Shown piece after piece: positions 30,786 through 41,797 of a DNA stretch of 64,000 nucleotides. Location of the stretch: contig LNKV01000018.1 in assembly GCA_001465935.1 (NCBI GenBank), positions 84,542 to 148,541 on the forward strand. Direction: 5' to 3'. The notes beneath the pieces were generated by a model, which was given only the letters and a program-made list of their open reading frames with translations, was not told the origin of the DNA and ran no database searches. The translations under genes were made by a program, and so were the position numbers. Source of the stretch: Clarireedia homoeocarpa (taxonomy: Eukaryota > Ascomycota > Leotiomycetes > Helotiales > Rutstroemiaceae). The first letter of the stretch is position 1, and every line of letters begins with the position of its first letter.

Positions 30786-33700
30786 TCAATTCCATCTGTT
30801 ACGTCCAGTGGGTATACCCCAGTCCTCCCCAAAGAAAGAGTCATTACCTCTTTCACTCGGATCTATATGCCATTCCGGACTCTTCACATATTTGCTGTTC
30901 TGGTTCAACCCATGTTCCTTCGATTCTGATGCGAGAGCCAAAAGATTGCCGAAAGTCACATCTAACATTGGAGCAATGACCTCAGGAATGGTTTTCTTGT
31001 TCATCTCCTGAATTGTAATGCCTGGAAGTGGTCGATTATCTGAGGTTGAAGACTTTGAGGGAGGACCAATGGGGCCGAATGGGTTAGGAGCACGGTGCTC
31101 TATATCCTTGATATGATCTTCAGTAGTCATGTTCCAGCGTCTTTGGCCGGCATAGAACCAATCATCCATCTCCTTTTGTTTCCTCGCTCGAGTTTGCTCT
31201 GGCGTCTCTTCCGGAATGAGCCCCACTTGCCTCTGTGCTTCCAATGATAAACGCTGATAATTTCCTGTCATATTGTAATTGCTTGGAAAGCCATTGGGAT
31301 AATACTTCGCGATTTCGCTGAGTGGAAGAGTATCAGACGTGTGCATAGAAGCTGGCACATTGGAGGCTTGTACTGGAGCTAAAACAGTGTACTGTTCAAC
31401 ATAGGCCTTTGATGCATGCCATGGCGAGGTAGGATCTAGATTTGCATGAGCATTTTGACCCTGAGTAGGTTGCTCCAAAATCCAAGCATCATCGCTGTAG
31501 GTAGTGTTCTGTCTAGCGGAAGTATACGAGCGTTGCCCTGGAGGACCAGCAGTAAGTGGCTGAGGATAACCAGACGGTGCACGAGAAGAGGTAGCTTCTT
31601 TTGTCTGTCCATTCGATCCATTATAGGAGCCGGAGAATGGATTGTATGCCGTGCTAGATAGACCTGGGGGAGGAAATGTATAGCCGCGATCCAGTTCACC
31701 CTTCGTCGCCATCGACGTATTATCCGCAGAAGGAAAGTCTCTTTGGTTTGGCAATAGAGCATTGACACTCGAGTCCTCTAACCGCGACCCCATATTCGAA
31801 ACACCTTCAACGTTGCTTCGAGCTGTGAACTCAGAGAGTCGACGTAGTGCAGAAGCCTGCATAGGATTTTCGAACCTCGAGAGCCGTTGTAGTGTTTGCA
31901 TCTTCTCCAGTCCTTGAATAGGTGGCTGAGCTTCGTAAGCTCTTCCCATGTCTTTATCGTCCCCCATAAATGATGAATGCTGGTTACTCGATGCCGGTGT
32001 AGGCGTATTTGGCGACACAGCGAACCCACCAGTAGGTCGTGCGTTAACCATTCCTTGCAACCTAAGTAGCGCCTGGGCTTCCTGTTCAGATTGTGATAAT
32101 CGTTGTACCGATCTAGACGAACGAATAGATCTCGCAGACGAAGGTGGTGGTGTGATGAAAGAGCCAGGGCTCTGGCCTAGTTGCTGAGCATAATGCATAG
32201 AATTTGACATACTGAGAGGTGGTGGCGGACCGCGCTGATGACCGTAGTAATTTGACTGTCGATTATGAACTGGGTCTAAAGGCGGTCTACGAATAGAACC
32301 TTCTCTTTGTATGCGATTTGGAGCAGCGATTTGAGGTTGAGCATTTGGGTTTACTCGAGAACCTACTGTAGTGTATGCTACAGGTTGTGGATCTGTAGAG
32401 AGAGGCTCCGGTGAGTTATTAATTGATCGTGTGGGAAGATCTGGATCCCACTGGACCGAGTCGAATCCATCATTGGTCACCATGTCGCTGAGATTCAATT
32501 TGGTCGATGGTGTTTGAGTAGAGCCAACTAATCTAGCCATTGCAGCTTCACTCCGATCCTTTACAGACTGTGAGTCAGATACGTCGCAGTCAAAAAGATC
32601 GAGCGACGCAGCAGCATTAGTGGAACTAAGATCGATTCCACTGTCTACCAGCGTGAGACTGGGCGTGTTTGGGGAGGAATATGATACGGACGAGTACTTT
32701 GAGAGCTCTGATGTCGAGTGATTAAATGAATGATCGCAATCAAAGGATCCAAAACGATTATCAACAGACTCTGCTGTAGAGTTGCCTCTGCCAATTTTCC
32801 AGTCACTAAATCTTGCTTTTTCCTTTTGCTCGCTTTCGCCCACGGGTGAATGGCTCTGCCGTAGAGATGCTGAGTCCTTCAGTTTCCGTAGTATATACAC
32901 CCGGGAAATGTTTTTAGGAGCTGTATTTGTAGGTGAGATATTTGACTCGGAAAAAGAGAATCCTCGGAATTGATGCTGCAGAATATGAGATGGAGGTTTT
33001 GGTTGTTGAAAGTGCGGGGTCGTGTAAAATTTCGGGGTCGGCGACATTGAGTGAGGTGAAATCGAGGTTCCTCCCATTTCTGGATTTGTTCCAACTCCAC
33101 TAGTGGTCTCTTTGAAATCCATATTCATATTCATGCCCACGCCAACTCCCATTCCTAGATCAATGCCAATTCCAGTACCCGTACCAGTACCCGTACCCGT
33201 ACCCGTACCCGTGCTTGAATCGCCTCGTACTTCTTCTCTTTGTCGTAGACCCATCAATGTATATTTTGACAACTTGGAGCTTTTCTTCTTCTTGAATGTA
33301 TATTTGAAAGGCCCAAACGATTCAAGAGACATTGGGCCTGATAAGGTCACATCTAATCCATTGTCCTTTCCACTATTTCGACGACGACGTGATGCTCGAG
33401 TAGTCATGGCAGCTTCAGCAAATGTTCGAGGTTCTGACGGACAATCTAATGTGGAATTGCAGGAAGTTGCTGAGCTTGGCCGTATTATTTTCGATTCGTA
33501 GATTAACTGATCCTGAATTTCTTCCTGAATTGACTCTTTGGTAACAAAATCTTCTAGCTCTTCGTCCTCGTCGTCCGATAACGTGTATTCCGTATGGTTC
33601 TCGGAAGGTATTGTCTGTATATGCTGATAACCAGAAGGTTGCGACTTGTATTTACTTTGAATATAGTTTCTGGTTCTTCTTCGAGGGTCTGATTGAGAGA

Positions 33701-33834
33701 GTAATCAGTAAGCTTTTTGCCCTAATCAAGTTGGCTCATCCCTAAAGTGAGAGTGAGTAGTAAGAGGGAAGCGACGACGAGGTAGTCTGCAACTTACGAA
33801 CGCGTGCATTACGATAACTCGTACTAGAAGCCAT
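30786..33834 (-). CDS. Large disordered hypothetical protein, 979 aa
   Basis: Two exons on the minus strand: 33834-33798 (MASSTSYRNARV plus one base) and 33688-30786. The first methionine of the long open frame (33407) is internal: upstream codons stay open through an acidic stretch LSDDEDEELEDFVTKE to a clean acceptor, and the short first exon has a GTAAGT donor. The protein is Ser/Pro/Gln/Asn-rich. Notable parts are a basic SRRRRNSGK patch, a TG dipeptide repeat near residue 180 encoded by a GTACCC-type hexamer array, an Arg/Ser patch SSARSIRSSRSVQRLSQSEQ, and a more conserved-looking C-terminus with QKEMDDWFYAGQRRW and FGEDWGIPTGRNRW. There is no membrane segment. I recognise no domain. 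The composition suggests a nuclear or RNA/stress-granule type regulator, but this is only inference. Divergent from the Git1-like gene. Confidence 0.75.
33173..33212 (+). repeat. GTACCC/GTACCA hexanucleotide array inside a coding exon
   Basis: About six hexamer units in the plus strand. On the coding (minus) strand they encode alternating Thr-Gly and then Gly-Ile. As the unit is six bases, length changes keep the frame. Confidence 0.85.
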
Positions 33835-35566
33835 TATTGACACGCTCACAAAGCTCTTTGCAAGGATAAAAGAGCCCAGGAAGTCAATCTCGCGGTGCGG
33901 AATTGCGTCTCGGAGTTAGGGGAAACCCAGCTCTATGGTAAGCAGTATCGAAAAGGGATCAAAACAGATATCACAACAAAAGACTCGTGACGAAAATACC
34001 ATGCCAAATTTACTCAACGAAAGGCAGATGTAAACGAATTGCGAGGATGAAAGGATGTGCCCTATACAGTAGCTCTACCTATGGTATAGGGCAAACGAAC
34101 ATGTCATAGTCGAGAGGTGAATTGGATATCGTTTGAACGATCGCTGTCACTATCGCAAGTACGGCATTGTATTCACTTTTTGACTCGGACCGAAAAGGGC
34201 AGATACGCCCGATTTTGCAGCAAGTGATTGAAGGCGGTCAAGGATGGTAGAACCAAGTCACTGGAATTAGAAAAAGGACTGAATTGCTAGCATTGCTCGC
34301 ATAGCTCCCGACCTACCAAGATACTACACAACGCCCTTATCTTGGAACTCGCATTGCAGTATACATCTGTCTCGAGGATCTATTCGGCTAGAATGAACGG
34401 CCCTCTGATAGTGATCAGCCTTGGAACCTGTGACACTTACACCATGATTAGCACGTCGAGATGACTGGATTCGTGCTCTGGTTGCTGGACCGAACTAATC
34501 GTGTCTGCATACTCCGTTCTAAAGGGATCATGAAATCTTCTCAATCCACACCGGAGAAGCTCCACCAAAAGTCCAGAGATTGACGGTGATATGGCTGTGA
34601 GTCCCATGATAAATGCAAGTGGTATGTACATTCTCATGTATCCCCTCGCAGGTGGTTCAAACTTTGAAGCATCGCAAGACGTACGCTCCAACCCGCAATC
34701 CGATGATGATGGGACATCCCCCTCACTGTATACCTCAATCAGACTTGGATTGACAGAAAATGCCCTCAATTCCAGCAGACTCGTGGCGTTGAGGTTCGTT
34801 TGATATGAAGGAAACGGTGTGGCGGGAGGCTGCACGACCCCAGGCCCAGGAGGAAATCATTTGGAAATGGAAGTTCCTTTGATTTTGAAACGATTGAAGC
34901 TCCACTTTCTGTGCTTTAGATGATGATGGAGGGAGGATATATTCATTTGTGATGAATCGACGTGTCGTTCTGGGACGCCGAAGTGGCTGTAAGCGCCCGT
35001 TGCCAAGCTCGTACGGCTGTTCGGAATGATGCTTCCCCTCCTCCTCCCAATGATATCAACCACTCCCTTTCGGGCATTTCGTGCACGATAGCTTTACAAG
35101 TTACCACTTGCCCTTTGTCTGGGGAGGATGATATATTCAATATGCACTCAATGAACCCGATGGCCATCAACGTTTTCGGCTACGGAAAAACATTTTGCTC
35201 CATGCATGCTTTAGTTCTATCGTTCCCCACCTGCACGACCTGCAAAATTCGGATTGAGGCACGAGGTTATTGAGGACGGCCATCGCAATGCACGTTCTAC
35301 AACACTGGGCATCTGATTGGCTACCAGAGTCGCATCTATTTCAACATGCTTGCAGTGATAGCAGGATAAAAGTGAGTAACTTCTGCTAGCGTTGTTTCTC
35401 TCTCAGCTTTCCTGCCTCCCTATAAATTCTTCCGTCCTCGCATACGACCTAGACGTTCCGCGGCAGTTCATCACGAAGATCTTGACGGTATTTCAGCATC
35501 ATCATCAACATTTATTGTAGAGTGAGTACTGTTAGATCTTCGAATCTTATATCCCCCCCCTTCAAG
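33835..35566. other. Divergent intergenic region
   Basis: About 1.7 kb between the start codons of the 979-aa gene and the Git1-like gene. Frames of 60-130 codons on both strands (for example minus 34437-34835) lack a usable start or splice context. The proximal part near 35400-35566 is the promoter and leader of the transporter. Confidence 0.55.
35421..35426 (+). promoter_or_regulatory. TATAAA box upstream of Git1-like transporter
   Basis: TATAAA about 146 nt upstream of the start codon, followed by a pyrimidine-rich leader. Position and sequence fit a fungal core promoter. Confidence 0.45.
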
Positions 35567-37277
35567 ATGTCCAAGAAGCAAGTGGACACTGAGGTCGCCA
35601 CCCCCGCAGCACCCCAGTCTTTTAATGAACTCCACAACTCTCCGACTCCCGAGGTTGTAGTACCGCCCACCAAACAGTCTCTATCTGACAAATTTACCAT
35701 CGTAAGTCTCATCCGAACATTGAGGGTGCATAATACTGAGATTACGGCAGTTCGCCTCTGGCGCAGCATTGATCTCCGATGGCTACTTCAATAACACCAT
35801 GACAATGGTGAACATTGTTCTAAGGAAGGAATATCCGAAGCAGTACACTTCGAAAATGAGTACACAAGTATCAAATGCCTTACTCGTCGGAGAAATCTTT
35901 GGTCAGGTGACAGTGGGTCTTACTTGCGATTATTTAGGGAGGAAAGTTGCCATTGTCCTGACTACGTTGATGATTGGTATGGTGCAAAGATATGTCTAGC
36001 ACTAATCTGCGCTAATAGTCTTGTAGTCTTTGGTGGTATCCTAGCTACAGCTTCGAATGGTATTACCATTAATGGGTGAGACTTGCGCGTACCTTACAAA
36101 ACACCTGTAGAGTAATTCTGACGGGAATTTTCAGCATGTTTTGGATGATGACAGTTGCACGAGGTATCATAGGATTTGGTGTAGGAGGTGAGCTGATTCT
36201 TGTGTGAGTATTGATTCCTGCCGACTTACAAGTAGCCAAGGTGAATACCCAGCGTCATCAACTTCTGCATCAGAGGCCGCCAATCAACACACTCCCAAGA
36301 GTCGAGGTCCAGTATTCATTCTCGTCACCAACCTTCCACTATCATTTGGCGGCCCTCTCGCCGTCTCAATTTTCCTCATCGTGTTAGCTGCATGCGATTA
36401 CAAACATTATAGTACAGTATGGCGGGTATGCTTTGGTATCGGTTGCATTCTACCTCTGTCAGTCTTTTACTTCCGTCTCAAGATGCTTAACAGCACACTT
36501 TATCGCCGTGGAGCTATCAAACGAAATGTTCCATACAATCTCGTCCTTCGATACTACTGGAAGTCATTGATTGGGACCTGCGGAGCATGGTTTCTTTACG
36601 ACTTCGTTACATTTCCCAACGGAATCTTCTCATCTACCATCATCGCGTCGGTGGTCCCGTCGAACCCCAATACTGTTGTGCGCAAAACCGGTGAATGGAA
36701 CCTTCTACTCGGAACTATTGCTCTGCCTGGCGTGATTATCGGCGCGCTTCTCTGCGATCGAATTGGCCGTAAAAATACCATGATGCTCGGCTTCAGTGGC
36801 TACCTAGTGTTCGGTCTCATCATTGGACTTTCCTACGATAAAATCACCAAAATCGTACCCCTTTTCGTCGTCTTTTACGGATTGATGCAAAGCTCAGGAA
36901 ATATGGGACCAGGCGATATGTTGGGTCTCTTATCCTCTGAGTCCTATGCGACGTCTGTAAGAGGCACGTGTTACGGTATCTCAGCCGCGATGGGAAAAGT
37001 TGGAGCCGCTGTGGGAACTCAAGCTTTCACGCCCATTCAAGATAATTTAGGGAAGAAATGGACGTTCATAATTGCTGCTATTTGTGGAGTTGTCGGTGTG
37101 TTAGTTACGTATTTCTTCGTGGATAATGTTACTGGAGAGGATTTGAGCGTGAGGGATGAGAAGTTTAGGGCTTACTTGGTTGCTAATGGATGGCAAGGAG
37201 AAATGGGGGAGGCGGATTTGAAGGCTGAGGCGACAGAAGGTGTGGAGGTTGAGGTTGAGGATGGGAAGGAGAAGTAG
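35567..37277 (+). CDS. Git1-like MFS transporter (glycerophosphodiester/phosphate type)
   Basis: Five exons: 35567-35701, 35751-35976, 36027-36075, 36135-36187 and 36241-37277, for 499 aa. All introns are GT-AG and 49-59 nt. The N-terminus is hydrophilic (MSKKQVDTEV). The membrane part begins FASGAALISDGYFNNTMTM and includes the MFS loop motif CDYLGRKVAI. GFGVGGEYPASSTSASEAAN near residue 150 spans the fourth junction, and DRIGRKNTMMLGF lies after the seventh helix. The GEYPASS signature and overall length match the glycerophosphoinositol permease Git1 group of the sugar-porter-like MFS. Family members import glycerophosphoinositol, glycerophosphocholine or phosphate across the plasma membrane. 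The acidic tail EGVEVEVEDGKEK is typical. The substrate is inferred by similarity only. Expression is often phosphate-regulated in the family, but no clear CACGTG was seen upstream. Confidence 0.87.
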
Positions 37278-39429
37278 GATGGATAATTGAGTAGTTGAAT
37301 ATAATGTGAGGATATAGACGCTTGATGCATATTTTAGAAAGTTTACATGCCCCGACGTCATACGATGAAATGTCGTTAATTGCCAAGATACTTCCCTCGG
37401 TTGAAAATAGGAGGGTGGCTTGGCATTGAGGTTGAGCGAACGCGAACGCGAATCGTCCGGTGGATTCGTCGATGTCTGCATCTTGTGTTGGAGATATCGC
37501 ATAAGAGAATTGGCTCATACAACTACGGACATGAGCATATCTAAACAGCCCATCTAAAAGAGTTTCTCGAGCGGACCGTCATGTCTCAAATTCGCAATCA
37601 GTATACGCATCTACCGATCGATGAACACGCAACATTCATATGCAATATTCGAACATCCAAACAAACAAACAATCAGAACGGTTTTCCGAGACGTTGCATG
37701 TCGATAGTATTTCGAACACAAGTCTTAAGTCATGCTTTTCTGTCTGTCTGTCTGCCTGCCTGCCTGTCTGTCTGTCTGTCTGTCTGAATGAATGAATGAA
37801 TGAATGAATGAATGAGGAAAGCACTGCACCGCTCTACCTGACCCACCTATCAATCATCATTTTAGTATCCTTGTCCCTATTGGTTCCCCGGAACGAAAAA
37901 GAGCTCATCATCATTCCGAACGCCAGACAGACTACAAGCAGAGTAGCTTAGGCATCAGGAAAACAAGAAGGAAAGATTCTCGAAGGATCAAATAACGGAG
38001 ACGGTGAAAGAGTGTCGATGCGAGAATTGTGGAGTCGTTGCTCAAGTAGCGGGAATGGCGACGAGGCTTAGTGAGGTGATTGTCGGCAAGGTTTGTCTGG
38101 TTCTGTACGTGGACATGGTGGCGAAGGTTCGGTGGGCAGGCGGGGCGGGTTTGATTGGTAAAAATTTCGTAGAGCAGGATAACGTGATGGATTGAAGGTC
38201 GGGAGATGGACGATTCGGAGATTGATGATTGATTGAGTGAGAGGGAAAAAGAGAGGGCGGAAATTGGGTCGAGGGATGAAGATGCGATATTGGTTTGTTT
38301 ATTGATCCTACGCTCGTGGTAGAGGAGTGATGACTGTTCTAGAATTCTAGGAAAGTATCGCCTGGTGGAGGTCATGCAAGATGAAGATATACTCTCCACA
38401 AACCAAGAATATCCAAAAATAGCATCAAGTCACTAACCTACCTAGGCAAACCAAGCACAAACCAAGCCATCACGTGCGGATCTACACAAAAACACGCTAG
38501 TTCAAAAGCACAGACCAGTAGAACTACAGAAGATCCGCAGAAAAGAAAATCAGCCCAACAAATTCCCAGCTTTTCCCAAATGCGAAAGACAGCTGCAGCA
38601 GCAGGGGACATCCTGAAACATCCCGTCTAACTTACCTGTCAAATATGACAGGACGGACTGTTCCCCAAACGAAGAAGAAATTAAGCCTGGCACGCCAGGT
38701 TCGACGAAGAACAAAAATTACTCGTTCCATTCTACCAAGATGACAGGATGCGAATCCTTCCCAACGTGCAATATTGCACCCTGGAGGCAAAGACAGCCCG
38801 TCTAATTTAAGCTTCTTGCCTTCCTTTTCGTTTGACATACGCGACAGGGCTGTGGGATGCGCGGACCCTTGTTTGCAGTAAGGTAAGAGTTTTGTTATTG
38901 GAGAAAACAGCTTTGGTAAAGCAGCTGCGCGAGTCGGTGGGGAACGTCGACCTATGAGCGGGTGGTATAGAGCACGTAGGTTGAGGCTGAGTCCCGGATG
39001 GGGGGTGTGCGTGTGTCACTGATGTGTTGTCTTGGTTGGTTTGCGGGCCTACGGCACGGTAAGATGGAGATGGACGGCTTGTACCACGGGTATATGGAAG
39101 TAGTTTTGGTGGAATGATGGGGGAGGTAGGGGGTTTGGCACGTTTATGGTGATTCTGTTGGAGATTATGGTATGGTAGGGGGGAATTGTGCCTTGTGGAT
39201 TCGATGCGCAGTCAGTCATCGCTCGGTTGTCCTTCCTTAGTCCGCATGATGTATGTATTGTTTGGCTTTGCTTGACTTGTCGTTCGAGAAATCTATATCA
39301 TAGATGGGTTCTCCTTCTTTGACGGTGGTTTAGTTTTGGCAGATGTGTTTTCTACAGGTGCGCTATATATTGCAAGGTTAGCAAGACACGGATTGAAAAG
39401 TCGAAGGAAGTCGAGATCGAAGAAGCAAA
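37278..39429. other. Intergenic, no supportable gene
   Basis: About 2.1 kb. Holds a compound tetranucleotide microsatellite (37739-37814), TC-rich and G-rich stretches, and open frames of 60-155 codons that are antisense or unsupported. The region at about 39050-39430 leads into the next gene. Confidence 0.6.
37739..37814 (+). repeat. Compound tetranucleotide microsatellite (TGTC/TGCC then GAAT)
   Basis: About twelve TGTC/TGCC units followed without a break by about seven GAAT units. Read on either strand it produces spurious repetitive frames. Confidence 0.9.
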
Positions 39430-40416
39430 ATGGCGGGTCATCACCCTTACGCTCCTTGGAGACGAATCATTCTGGTTCCGTGCTGGATTGTCCAGATTCT
39501 GTTCCCGGCCTTCACGTTTGTGGTGGTCGCGTTGGGCATTTCACTGTTGATGCGGGATGATTTTGATGGGGACGACGACGATGATGACTTTGATGATGAC
39601 GAGATCAAGGCTAGCGTTGCGTGAGTGTTACTGTGCTTTTGTGCATCTCTTTCCCTTTACTAAAGATTTATCTAGTATTGGCTGGCTGTATCTGATATTT
39701 TGCGGACTGTGTATGATACTTACCATTACGGAGATGGTCATACTGTTGAGACGCAAGCTACCGCCTCTTGCTTTCTTGATTATGAATGTGTTGAAGAGCG
39801 CATTTTGGACCGCCCTATTCGTTTTGGATTTCGTATCTGCTTCGCATCGACTACGGCTGAGGCTAGCCCTGGTCGGTATAATTATCGACGTAATATTAAT
39901 GTACGTTTCCTTTTCTTCCCTCAACCCTTGCCCTCACTAATGCCCTATCTCAGACTCGCCTTCTATATCCCCCTAATCCATGGCGCCCTCATCTACCACC
40001 GCTACCGCTCCGGCTCCATCTACCGCGCCGTCGACACCAAACGCTTTTCAGATACTTCTGAAACCGTCGAAGAATTCCCATCCTCCTTCCCACAAGCCTA
40101 CAAATCACTCACAACCATTGAAGTCACACACGACATCGATATCGAAGCCCACGCAACCGATGTCCCGACTTCGATGCCGAGACGTCTGAGTTATAATCAT
40201 ACGCGGGATACACGATTCGATTCGTACAAACAGGCCCGGAGAAGTTTTTCGGATCCGAATGTGGTGATGGGGATGGCGTCACCTATGAGGGATCCCCCGA
40301 CTATGGAAAGGAGTAGGAGTAGTACGTTGAATATTCCGATAGTTGTGATAAACGATCATGATGCGGAGATGGAGCGGAAGGGGTTGCATACGAATGGAAG
40401 GGCGGAGCTGGATTAG
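39430..40416 (+). CDS. Four-pass membrane protein of unknown function, 292 aa
   Basis: Three exons: 39430-39620, 39676-39900 and 39954-40416. Frame carries over both introns in phase 2, and the junctions rebuild ASVAIGWLYL and DVILMILAFYIPL. Predicted membrane helices lie at about residues 14-41, 66-87, 92-114 and 122-148. A first loop of almost pure Asp (DDFDGDDDDDDFDDDE, about 43-58) sits between helices 1 and 2. The C-terminal 140 residues are soluble, Ser/Thr/Arg-rich (RRLSYNHTRDTRFDSYKQ, ERSRSSTLN) and probably cytoplasmic, with RS-type phosphorylation sites. I recognise no domain. The helix arrangement resembles small fungal membrane proteins without a named family. Neighbours do not suggest a function. 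Confidence 0.72.
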
Positions 40417-41797
40417 ATGGGTTTGGGATGGGCTTGGAAAAATATATATGGTTGGTTTATGTATTGGAGTTGGACATTTTGATACCATGATCGGGAAGGA
40501 GTTTTGATTTCTGTGTATATTTTTTGAAAATGACACATACGTTTTCCAACTTACCGCATTGACGATGAATCATTAGAGACCCCATTATTCGGAAGTTTTC
40601 AAGGAAGAACTGATTGCTCTTGGATGTACGGAAGTAGCCTGCAGCGTTGAAACACACCGACAGTGCACACGCCATGTCTACATCATTCACCCTCTGTGAT
40701 GATGTTATCATCTCTAAATATCGAGTGACGTCCTATCATTGAGTACCTCGTGGGCCGCTCAGATTGTTTATTTTCTTTAATGTCGCGACGCCCAAGTTCT
40801 AAACTAGACATCTAGATGAGGCCTGAAAGAGAGAAAATCACGAGCTAGATTCCATGTGGCTGCAATGATGACAAAGATCAGAAGCGGTAGCGGAAGAGAA
40901 AGGAGGGGTATCGCGAAGCGAAACTTTATGGGGGTGCCAACACATGAGACGAACGACGTACGTTAGGCAATGGCTGTATGCGCCCGATGGTATTTGTGAC
41001 TGCTGAGTGAGGGAGAATCAATACATTATAAAATTCATCAAGGCAAAATACACTCATAAGGAAGAAGAAGTGAAAATTCTCTTTCCTTCACCGAGGCCCA
41101 AGGCCGTCGTGCAGGCCGCGTAGAGTTCTTCCAGGTAGTTTTTCAGCGACTCACGCACAGCGAGCGAGGAATATACTCCTGATCTTCAGGTGCTAGAGCT
41201 TCTGTTGGGTACAATCATACGTCGATGACTCTGAATAAGAAGAAAAGGCTTTCAAAGCGCAAAAAGAAGAAAAGATAAGGGGGAGTCTGACATGAACAAA
41301 ATGGGGCGACGAACGTCAGATGAGGGAGAGAAAGCTGCAAGGGTCTAGCCACAGTAGCGAAACGTAGCAGTACCTCATTGCCCCAAATTGAAAAAAATGG
41401 CGGGGAGATCACCTTACTGCACAGAGTACGGAAGTACAATGAAACTTCACAACTCCAATCACAACTCCCATCACACCTCATCAAGGGCTCTGAATATGAG
41501 AAACGATACAAAGATGGCCAGAGTCGTATCTGGTGACAATGAGAATTCGTCGTACAGAGCACATAATAGGTAGAAACCCTTGCGTTCCATGAGAGCAATT
41601 GGCAATAGGCGCTTTTCCCAGCCACCTTTCTTCTGCCTTTGGTACACGGCGGCGGCGTTTATGACGCTTTGAACCTTCTCGGTGGACCAACAAACCAACA
41701 TACCAACACACACTTCGTACAAACTAGCCATCTTTTTTAACCATACCTGCCACCTTTTTGTACTCTACTGTGCACTTGCTCCGCTGAAACCTTGAAG
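40417..41797. other. Intergenic, no supportable gene
   Basis: About 1.4 kb of 3' flank and upstream region of the DUF3433 gene. Overlapping frames on both strands at 41215-41731 are mutually antisense and lack coding character. Confidence 0.6.

Noticed and set aside
34437..34835. 132-codon minus frame in the region between the 979-aa and Git1-like genes
   Set aside because: Starts only at a non-ATG codon, upstream codons reach a stop, and no acceptor links it to a better start.
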